In this document: positions 7,951 through 18,684 of the stretch, piece by piece
Numbering within the stretch: the first letter of the stretch is position 1
Layout of the letters: every line of letters starts with the position of its first letter
NCBI GenBank assembly: GCA_018383375.1
Contig: JAHAWW010000237.1
Coordinates: 1 to 43,176, forward strand
Direction of reading: 5' to 3'
DNA length: 43,176 nucleotides
Source of the DNA: Prevotellamassilia sp.
Lineage (GTDB): Bacteria > Bacteroidota > Bacteroidia > Bacteroidales > Bacteroidaceae
Position numbers and translations under genes: made by a program
Notes under the pieces: generated by a model
What the model was told of the DNA's origin: nothing
Seen by the model: only the letters and a program-made list of their open reading frames with translations
Database searches by the model: none

Positions 7951-10332
7951 ATGAAAAAGAAACTGACCCTCCTCTTATGCTGTCTTTTTATGCTGACTTT
8001 AGGCCTCAAAGCCGGCAATGACGTTTGGACGCTCTACCAGGCATTTCACGAAACCGACAGAAACATTCCGGTCACTGCGGCCGACGGCTCTACCACAGTC
8101 TATGCGCTTTATGCCGGCAATCTGCTGACCTACAACGCCACGACCGGCGAGGTGGAACTACTCTCCAAACTCACGGGACTAAGTGGTCAAGGCATTGCCG
8201 CCATAGACTATTCAGCAACGACACATACGCTCGTCTTGGTCTACGACGATTTGGGCATTGACCTTCTGTCTACCCGTAGCGGTGAAATCTGTTATCTCAG
8301 CCATCTGCGCTCAGCCGGCAGCGGCACAGCCACTTTCAATGACCTTACCGTGACGGGCGCCTCGGCCATTATCGCCACCAGTAGCGGCGTGGCTGTGGTC
8401 GACTTGCAGAAGCAGGCCGTTTGGGGGTTCTTCACCACTCCCGGCGCCACAAGCTCAGCAGCTTTAAGTGAAAACGGCATACTCTATGCGGCCACCAGCA
8501 CCGGACTGAAATATGGCGCCCTTTCCGACAATCTTTCAGACCCTGCAGCGTGGAAAATGCTTGCTTCACTCAATCGCATCTCACTGCTTACAGCCGTAGG
8601 TGGATATATCAGCTATGTGAACAGTTCAAGCAGTGGCACCGGACTCTGGCAACTCTCTCAAACTGCCGTCGACACCCCACCCATCACCAACAGGCTATCA
8701 AGCCAAACCTTTACGTCAAGATGGAGCAATGGCAATGAGGCCATCTACACCACGGGCGGTACGGCGGCGTTGGTGTCTGTCCCGACAACCGATGGTGCTA
8801 CGCTTCAAGTCACTCAGACCACAACGCCTTCCGGTCTTCAATACCTCACCCACGGCAACGGCCGCACCTATTGGGCCTCTTGTGCCACAGACGGTCTGCA
8901 ACCTCTCACGCTCAATGCCGACGGCACCCTTCAGCCTACGGGCGAAAAGATTGGCGGCTATGGCCCTATCCGCGACTTGTGCTACTATCTCACCTATGTC
9001 GGCGAGCGGCTCTTAGTGGCCGGCGGCCGTCTTGACCCTTTAGGTGTTTTACACTATCCCGGCACGGTGATGACCTATGAAAACGGTGAATGGGAAGCCT
9101 TTCAAGAGACAGGAATTAAAGAAGAGACTGGTGTGCCCTATCGCGACATCACCCGTATTATACAAGACCCAAACGATGCCAGCCACCATTATGTCTCAGC
9201 TGGCGGCGGTGGGCTCTATGAGTTCCGCAACGGCCAGTTTGTCAACCACTACAGTCTTCACAACTCGCCCCTTCGGTCGGCTGCTACCGACCCCAATCCT
9301 GAGGTGGGCAAGTTCTATGTCCGAGTGGACGGACTCAACTACGACAGCCAAGGCAATCTGTGGATGGTCAATATGGGCACAGACACCATTATCAATATTT
9401 TGCGTGCCGACGGTGAATGGACGCGCCTCTATGTGGAGGCCATAGCGGGCTATCCCACGCTTGAGAAAACCCTATTCGACGCCGACGGCCGTTTTTGGGT
9501 GGCTTCGCGCCGCTGGGCCGGCGACAAACGCGGCGGTCTGTTAGGACTGGATTATGGCGGCACGATGGAGCAAACATCCGACGACGTGGCCAAATACCGC
9601 TACAATGCCTTCAATCAAGACGGCAAGACTTGTGATTTCAGCGAAGGTGTATTTGACATTCTGCTCGACCGCGACGGCAGCATCTGGATGGGCACGGCCA
9701 CGGGTCTCTATGTCATTGAAGACCTCAACGAATGGTTTGGCAACAACTTCAACGTCATCCAAATCAAAGTGCCTCGCAACGACGGCACCAACTATGCCGA
9801 CTATTTGCTCGACGGCGTGGCCGTGTCGGCGCTGGCTCTCGATGGTGCCGGTCGCAAATGGATTGGAACGGCATCCAACGGCCTTTATCTCGTGAGCCAA
9901 GACGGCACCGAGATTCTCCATCATTTTGAAGCCGCTTCATCGCCCTTGCTTTCAGACTGCATCTACGACCTGGCCATCAATCCTGCCACGGGCGAAGTGA
10001 TGATAGCCACCGACGCCGGTCTGTGTGCCTATCAAGGCGATGCCACCGAGCCTTCAAAGCGTCTCGATGCCGACCTGGTGAAAGTCTATCCCAATCCCGT
10101 CCGTCCGGAATATCACGGACGCATCGTGGTGAGCGGTCTGACCGACGGCGCCGACGTCAAGGTGACCACTGCCTCCGGAATAGTTGTGGCGGGCGGCGTT
10201 TCAAACGGCGGCACCTTCGTGTGGGACGGCTGCAACACCAACGGCCGGAGGGTGGCCACAGGAGTCTATTATATTATGGTGAGCACAGCCGACGGCAAGA
10301 AAGGCATAGCCACAAAGATTGTGGTCATATAA
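7951..10332 (+). CDS. porZ: PorZ-like type IX secretion component (beta-propeller protein with C-terminal sorting domain)
   Basis: The 793-residue exported product resembles PorZ, a cell-surface component of the T9SS attachment complex in Porphyromonas gingivalis. Start ATG at 7951 is chosen because it gives a standard signal peptide (MKKKLTLLLCCLFMLTLGLKA); an upstream TTG extension would spoil it. The mature N-terminus VWTLYQAFHETDRNIPV and the pattern VYALYAGNLLTYNATTGEVE followed by LVLVYDDLGIDLLS fit the PorZ first propeller. Later repeats such as GSIWMGTATGLYVIEDLN and RKWIGTASNGLYLVSQDGTE are two-component-regulator-propeller type. The last 85 residues (VKVYPNPVRPEYHGRIVVSG onward to KIVVI) form a type A sorting domain. 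PorZ, rather than a generic secreted propeller, is inferred from domain order and length. Confidence 0.82.
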   Translation: MKKKLTLLLCCLFMLTLGLKAGNDVWTLYQAFHETDRNIPVTAADGSTTVYALYAGNLLTYNATTGEVELLSKLTGLSGQGIAAIDYSATTHTLVLVYDDLGIDLLSTRSGEICYLSHLRSAGSGTATFNDLTVTGASAIIATSSGVAVVDLQKQAVWGFFTTPGATSSAALSENGILYAATSTGLKYGALSDNLSDPAAWKMLASLNRISLLTAVGGYISYVNSSSSGTGLWQLSQTAVDTPPITNRLSSQTFTSRWSNGNEAIYTTGGTAALVSVPTTDGATLQVTQTTTPSGLQYLTHGNGRTYWASCATDGLQPLTLNADGTLQPTGEKIGGYGPIRDLCYYLTYVGERLLVAGGRLDPLGVLHYPGTVMTYENGEWEAFQETGIKEETGVPYRDITRIIQDPNDASHHYVSAGGGGLYEFRNGQFVNHYSLHNSPLRSAATDPNPEVGKFYVRVDGLNYDSQGNLWMVNMGTDTIINILRADGEWTRLYVEAIAGYPTLEKTLFDADGRFWVASRRWAGDKRGGLLGLDYGGTMEQTSDDVAKYRYNAFNQDGKTCDFSEGVFDILLDRDGSIWMGTATGLYVIEDLNEWFGNNFNVIQIKVPRNDGTNYADYLLDGVAVSALALDGAGRKWIGTASNGLYLVSQDGTEILHHFEAASSPLLSDCIYDLAINPATGEVMIATDAGLCAYQGDATEPSKRLDADLVKVYPNPVRPEYHGRIVVSGLTDGADVKVTTASGIVVAGGVSNGGTFVWDGCNTNGRRVATGVYYIMVSTADGKKGIATKIVVI

Positions 10333-10438
10333 ACACGCAAAAACAGACTCCGGATGCGCTAAAAAAGGGACTAAATGACCTTTAGTGGGGCTAAAATGAC
10401 CTATTTCAAAGCTTTCTGCAAAAAAAACGCAGAAAATA
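10333..10438. other. Intergenic region after porZ
   Basis: No gene is seen. It holds a 20-base-spaced direct repeat (CTAAATGACC at 10371 and CTAAAATGACC at 10391) and a 7-bp hairpin (TTTCTGC 10413-10419 / GCAGAAA 10429-10435) without a clear T-run, a weak candidate for porZ transcript termination. Confidence 0.4.
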
Positions 10439-10471
10439 TTTGCGAAAATACGCCAACTTAATTTACCTTTG
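10439..10471 (+). promoter_or_regulatory. Promoter of the HU gene
   Basis: TTTG (10439-10442), a 21-base spacer and TACCTTTG (10464-10471) match the Bacteroidetes promoter consensus. The start point would be near 10478, giving an untranslated leader of about 185 bases before the HU start codon. Confidence 0.6.
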
Positions 10472-10503
10472 CCACATAAGAGTCACAAAAACAATTGTTT
10501 TGG

Positions 10504-10590
10504 AGGCTCAAAGCATCAATCATAGGCCTTGAGCCTTCGATTGCAACGCTTGTACAAGCCGAGCGCAGAGACAAACATTCTTTTGTTTGT
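10504..10590 (+). other. Hairpins in the long HU leader
   Basis: Two stem-loops can be drawn. One is 8 bp, AGGCTCAA (10504-10511) with TTGAGCCT (10529-10536). The other is 7 bp, ACAAACA (10571-10577) with TGTTTGT (10584-10590) and a 6-base loop. Neither is followed directly by a clean T-run. They sit in the predicted transcribed leader and might influence HU translation or RNA stability; that role is inference. Confidence 0.4.
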
Positions 10591-10662
10591 TTGACTTTGT
10601 CGAGCATTCACTAAAGTTTATCGATATAAACTCAAATATCCTTTAATCAAAATTTTCTTATT

Positions 10663-10935
10663 ATGAACAAAAGCGAACTTGTCAACGCAATTGCAGCTGG
10701 TGCCGGTCTGAGCAAAGCTGACGCCAAAAAGGCTCTCGATGTAACCCTCAGCGCCATCGCCGACGCCCTCAAGAAAGAAGAGAAAGTAGCTCTTCTCGGT
10801 TTTGGTAACTTTGCCGTGACTGAGCGTCCTGCTCGCACAGGCATCAACCCTGCAACCAAAGAAAAGATCGAGATTGCAGCCAAGAAGGTCATCAAATTCA
10901 AAGCCGGTGCCGAACTCGCCGACGCCTTGAACTAA
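10663..10935 (+). CDS. hup: HU-family DNA-binding protein
   Basis: This is a small histone-like protein that bends and compacts DNA as a dimer. The 90-residue product is the normal HU length. MNKSELVNAIAAGAGLSKADAKKALD is the dimerising helical N-terminus, KVALLGFGNFAVTERPARTG is the HU signature, and RTGINPATKEKIEIAAKKVIKF covers the beta-arm with its Pro and the C-terminal strand. The gene stands alone, with its own promoter and long leader and a strong terminator 21 bases after the stop. That arrangement suits a highly and growth-phase-regulated nucleoid gene. Confidence 0.97.
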   Translation: MNKSELVNAIAAGAGLSKADAKKALDVTLSAIADALKKEEKVALLGFGNFAVTERPARTGINPATKEKIEIAAKKVIKFKAGAELADALN

Positions 10936-10956
10936 TTGACTTCACCAATTTAAGCC

Positions 10957-10990
10957 AATCGCCCGTTTGCCAAAAGCAAGCGGGCGATTT
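10957..10990 (+). terminator. Intrinsic terminator of the HU gene (possibly bidirectional)
   Basis: The stem AATCGCCCGTTTGC pairs with GCAAGCGGGCGATT (one G-T pair) around loop CAAAA, followed by TTCG. It lies between HU and the convergent pgpH, so it may serve both strands. Confidence 0.75.
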
Positions 10991-11039
10991 TCGTATGGTG
11001 GCGATGCGACCGAGCGTGGGTGAAGCGGCAGTCGACGCG

Positions 11040-13166
11040 TCAGAGTTTCCACTCTTTGTGGTCGCGACCGAAGAGACTTGAAATATGGCTGACCGCCGGC
11101 TTTTGAGGCGGTTGTTCGCGATTGAGTTCGGGATAGGCAATGCGGGTGTGATAGATGGTTTTGAGACTGTCTATGAGACAGCGTTTGGCGTCGGCGATGT
11201 CGCGGAAGGTGATGGGACATTCGCGGAAGAAGCCGGCGGCCAACTGTGCATCAATGATACGGTCTACCAGCGCCGATATGTTTTCTTCGGTATACTCTTT
11301 GAGACTGCGCGATGCTGCCTCGACACTGTCACACATCATCAAAATGGCTTGTTCGACAGTCTTAGGGTTGGGTCCGGGATATCTGAAGGCTGCTTCGTCT
11401 ACTTTTTCCTCCGGGTGTTTGTTGCTGTATTGAATGAAGAAATATTTGGTGAGGCCTTCGCCGTGATGCGTACAGATGAAGTCGCGTATCACTTTGGGCA
11501 AATGGTATTTATCGGCCAGCCGAAGTCCGTCGGTGACGTGGCTGATAATGATTTGCGCACTGCGCTCCTCACTGAGGTTGTTGTGGGGATTGACGCCACT
11601 TTGGTTTTCTGTGAAAAAGGCTGGATTGAGCATTTTGCCGATGTCGTGATAGAGCGCACCGGTACGCACTAACTGTGGTTTGGCGCCTATTTTATCGGCC
11701 ACCTCGGCGGCCAGATTGGCCACCTGCATAGAGTGATTGAAGGTGCCTTGCGCCTCTTTAGACATACGCCTCAAGAGGGGGTGGTTGATGTTGGTGAGCT
11801 CAATGAGGGTGACGTTTGAAGTGAAGCCAAAGACTTTCTCGACGACATACATCAGCGGGTAGGCAAAGAGCATCATCAGACCGCCAATGAGCACGAAGAT
11901 TGAGCGCGACTGATCGAAGGCGGCAAAGCCAAGACCTTGCGAAAGGTCGTAGGTGATGCTGATAATCAAGCCGGCTGCCATGGCCATCAACACAGTCTTG
12001 AGCAGCTGTGAGCGTTCGGTGAGTTCGCGCAACGAATAGATGACTACCACGCCGGTGACTATCTGCAAGAGCACAAACTCAAAGGGCGCGTGGAGTGCCA
12101 TGGCCGAGAGCAGGGTCACCACTACCATCGTCACAAATGCCGTGCGAGAATCCATAAACAGGCGGATGAAAATGGGCACAATGGCATAGGGCACAAGGAA
12201 GACGCTGAAGAATTGGTGCGTCATCATCAGATAGGTGATGAGCGGAAAGATGACGACGAGCGAGAAAAGCAGCAACATCGTGTGGAGCGAAGCGAGATAG
12301 TCGCGGCGAAAGAGTTTGAGGTAAAACAGCAAGATGCTCAGCAAGATGGCAATATAGCAGGTCTGTCCGAGCAAGACGAACCAAAAACTTTTTGTGGGGT
12401 CAAGTCGTTGCTCACTGGCGCGGCGCATAGAGTCGAGTATGCGCACCTGATGGGCATTGACCAACTGGCCTCGACCAATAATAAACTGGCCGGCTTGCAC
12501 AAGACCGATGTTGTCGGCCACGGCGGCGAGTTGTCCGTCGAGTTCGGCTTTGTTTTTGGCCTGGTCTGTCTTGAGATTGGGCACGATATAATCATAGAGA
12601 TGCAGTCGTGAAATCATGATCGGGTTCACACTGTGGGCATCGGCTTGAATGACATATTCATAGGCCGTACGGGGCGTGAAGACATTGTCTGGCTCTCTCA
12701 CTCCGGCTTGCTTGCCGCGCAACACGCGAATGTTCACACCCCTCTTTTTGAGCTCTGCCACATCGTCGGCCGGCAAGACACCGCGGTCGTAGACCTCCCC
12801 GAGCAGTTCGACCAATCGGGGCAGATAGGCCACATCAAAGCCGGGTGCACCGCCACTATATACTTTTTGGCGCATGGCCGAGATTTGACGTTGTGCCGTG
12901 AGGGTGTCGAGTTGGTAATAGGGTTCAAAATTGCGCTTGATGCTGTCGCGCTCGGCGTTGAGTTCGGCTTCGGATTTGTAGATAGGAAAGTCAAACGAGG
13001 CGATGAGTTGTTGATAGCGCCAAGGGCGGTTTTCTTCATAGATATAGCCAAATTTGCTTTCGCGGGGAGCAAAAAAGACGAGCAGGGCCAGCGTCACGAC
13101 AAAGAGAATCGTGTTGACGATGAGACTGACATAGCGAGGCTTGCGCCAATTGTGTTTTGTAGACAT
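11040..13166 (-). CDS. pgpH: PgpH/YqfF-type 7TM-HD membrane phosphohydrolase
   Basis: This 708-residue membrane protein has the 7TMR-HD layout. A short N-terminal membrane anchor (about 18-31) is followed by an extracytoplasmic 7TMR-HDED region (about 35-265), a block of hydrophobic segments (about 270-440) and a cytoplasmic HD domain. The HD motifs are FNHSMQVANLAAEVA and LYHDIGKM, with the later THHGEG and a MMCDSVEAASR segment. In Listeria, PgpH is a cyclic-di-AMP phosphodiesterase; that activity here is inferred from family. The start gives a basic N-terminus before the first hydrophobic stretch. It begins 23 bases after the cobB stop, so the two are probably one operon. Confidence 0.9.
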   Translation of the reverse strand: MSTKHNWRKPRYVSLIVNTILFVVTLALLVFFAPRESKFGYIYEENRPWRYQQLIASFDFPIYKSEAELNAERDSIKRNFEPYYQLDTLTAQRQISAMRQKVYSGGAPGFDVAYLPRLVELLGEVYDRGVLPADDVAELKKRGVNIRVLRGKQAGVREPDNVFTPRTAYEYVIQADAHSVNPIMISRLHLYDYIVPNLKTDQAKNKAELDGQLAAVADNIGLVQAGQFIIGRGQLVNAHQVRILDSMRRASEQRLDPTKSFWFVLLGQTCYIAILLSILLFYLKLFRRDYLASLHTMLLLFSLVVIFPLITYLMMTHQFFSVFLVPYAIVPIFIRLFMDSRTAFVTMVVVTLLSAMALHAPFEFVLLQIVTGVVVIYSLRELTERSQLLKTVLMAMAAGLIISITYDLSQGLGFAAFDQSRSIFVLIGGLMMLFAYPLMYVVEKVFGFTSNVTLIELTNINHPLLRRMSKEAQGTFNHSMQVANLAAEVADKIGAKPQLVRTGALYHDIGKMLNPAFFTENQSGVNPHNNLSEERSAQIIISHVTDGLRLADKYHLPKVIRDFICTHHGEGLTKYFFIQYSNKHPEEKVDEAAFRYPGPNPKTVEQAILMMCDSVEAASRSLKEYTEENISALVDRIIDAQLAAGFFRECPITFRDIADAKRCLIDSLKTIYHTRIAYPELNREQPPQKPAVSHISSLFGRDHKEWKL

Positions 13167-13189
13167 AGGGGAGGGGTAGGGATAAAGTT

Positions 13190-13891
13190 TCAGCCTTCGG
13201 CCAAAAGACGGCGCAGGGTGGCGACACCTTTTGATGCCACCTCTTTGATTACATTCACCGTCCGTCCGCCGGGCACGTGCACCTCTTTAGGGTCGATGAG
13301 ATAAACCGGCACACCGGGTCGGGCATAGCGCACGAGTCCGGCGGCAGGGTAGACATTGAGCGAGGTGCCCACGATGACGAAGATGTCGGCCTGCTCCACC
13401 TCGCGTGCTGCGGCTTCGAGATTGGGCACGGCCTCGCCAAACCAGACTATCCACGGGCGCAAGAGCGACCCGTCGCCGGCACGCTCGCCATGGGCCACGT
13501 CGGGATGGTCAGGCGGCAGCGTCTTGATGAACTTAGGGTGGTCGGGGTCGCGCGAGGAGCACACTTTCATCAACTCGCCGTGCAGGTGGATGACGTGTGA
13601 CGAACCGGCTCTTTCATGCAGGTCGTCGACGTTTTGCGTCACGATACAAACGTCATAGTCGGCTTCCATGGCGGCAAGCAAACGGTGCCCGTCGTTGGGC
13701 TCAGCCTTAATCAACTGTCGGCGCAACCCATTGTAGAAATCGGTCACCAAATCAGGGTCGGCCGCCCAGCCTTCGGGTGTGGCCACCTTTTCCACGGGAT
13801 AGCGCTCCCAGAGTCCACCGGTATCGCGAAAGGTTTCAAATCCGCTCTCGGCACTCATGCCGGCTCCTGTCAAAATTACGAGTTTTTTCAT
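13190..13891 (-). CDS. cobB: Sir2-family NAD-dependent protein deacylase
   Basis: This sirtuin removes acyl groups from lysines using NAD. Start ATG at 13891 gives MKKLVILTGAGMSAESG, the normal N-terminus; upstream in-frame codons give an implausible extension. Motifs are GAGMSAESG (9-17), TQNVDDLHERAGS with the catalytic HLHGEL histidine, WFGEAVP and VGTSLNVYPAAG. Between HLHGEL and WFGE there is only one cysteine, so the four-Cys zinc site of many sirtuins is absent. In the class III specificity motif Y-x-x-R (YNAR in E. coli CobB) this protein reads Y-N-G-L-R, so leucine falls at the Arg position. The desuccinylase preference of class III enzymes is therefore uncertain. It lies upstream of pgpH. 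Confidence 0.93.
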   Translation of the reverse strand: MKKLVILTGAGMSAESGFETFRDTGGLWERYPVEKVATPEGWAADPDLVTDFYNGLRRQLIKAEPNDGHRLLAAMEADYDVCIVTQNVDDLHERAGSSHVIHLHGELMKVCSSRDPDHPKFIKTLPPDHPDVAHGERAGDGSLLRPWIVWFGEAVPNLEAAAREVEQADIFVIVGTSLNVYPAAGLVRYARPGVPVYLIDPKEVHVPGGRTVNVIKEVASKGVATLRRLLAEG

Positions 13892-13931
13892 GACTTGAAA
13901 ATATGTGTCACCGCGTGTGGCGCGTTTGTTG

Positions 13932-13960
13932 CAAAAATACATATTTTGTGCTTATTCAAA
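13932..13960 (-). promoter_or_regulatory. Candidate promoter of cobB-pgpH
   Basis: On the minus strand TATTTTTG (13939 down to 13932) matches the -7 box, with TTTG at 13960-13957. The spacer is 17 bases, shorter than the usual 19-21. The start would lie about 35 bases before the cobB ATG. Confidence 0.4.
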
Positions 13961-14112
13961 CAGCCGAAGGTCAAGTTTAGGCTTGAAAGTGTACAAAAAC
14001 GGCTGTCATCGTGACAAGAATACACCTTTTTTAATCATTGCCGGTGCCACACGAGCGGCAAAGGCGCAAAAAACTGCGGCGCAGCCTGATTTTTTTGCCC
14101 AAATCAGAGAAA

Positions 14113-14267
14113 CAACCTCCCGTAATAAGGACGGTTTTCCCCGTCATAAGGCCCGCAAAAACTGTCCTTAGGCCCGTCAAGGCGCTGATAATCAAAAAAG
14201 GAGGCCGCGAGCCTCCCTCTTTTCTCTTTGTCAAGGCAAATATACGTCGCAAAGCGCACAGGACAAA
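14113..14267 (-). other. Promoter-terminator-inverted-repeat cassette, copy 2 (minus strand)
   Basis: Read on the minus strand: a promoter with TTTG (14267-14264), a 19-base spacer and TATATTTG (14244-14237). About 20 bases later comes a terminator hairpin GGAGGC/GCCTCC (14216-14200) followed by six T (14199-14194). Then comes an AGCGC box, then an inverted repeat TAAGGAC (14170-14164) / GTCCTTA (14132-14126) with exactly 31 bases between the arms, then CGGGAGG. The predicted transcript is only about 35-40 bases unless the terminator is read through toward cobB. The same ordered parts recur on the plus strand at 26440-26600. No coding potential is seen. Confidence 0.55.
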
Positions 14268-14324
14268 AGACAAATAGCAGCCGACGGACCGATAGAAGGC
14301 TTAAAAAAAGTGATAATTAAATAT

Positions 14325-14359
14325 ATTGTCGTTTTCACTGACTTTTTTATGTACATTTG
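14325..14359 (+). promoter_or_regulatory. Candidate promoter of the beta-galactosidase gene
   Basis: TACATTTG (14352-14359) matches the -7 box; the upstream ATTG at 14325-14328 is 23 bases away, a weak -33. The predicted leader is about 85 bases. Confidence 0.45.
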
Positions 14360-14435
14360 CATACACGATATCACAGCGTGCGTTTAGAGCTTTTCGTTCC
14401 TCAACGCGCCACCTTAAATCTGAATTCAAATTTAA

Positions 14436-18527
<4,092 letters not shown>

Positions 18528-18548
18528 CCGCGGCTATAACCTCCTATT

Positions 18549-18584
18549 AAATCCCCGCCTCTCTCTTATGCGTAGGCGGGGATT
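18549..18584 (+). terminator. Intrinsic terminator after the beta-galactosidase
   Basis: A 12-bp perfect stem, AAATCCCCGCCT with AGGCGGGGATTT, lies around a 12-base loop 21 bases after the stop codon. It separates this gene from the downstream secreted-protein gene. Confidence 0.85.
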
Positions 18585-18684
18585 TATACACTCAAGAAAG
18601 CACTTTAGACTTTTTCTCACCATTATCAAAGGCTATTAACAAAATCCTATAAAAACTTTGTTTCACCTTTAAGTCCTTAGCCCT

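Noticed and set aside
14038-14277. Plus-strand open frame of 79 codons before the beta-galactosidase
   Set aside because: Arg/Lys/Pro-rich composition and overlap with the terminator and inverted repeat of cassette copy 2 argue against a gene.
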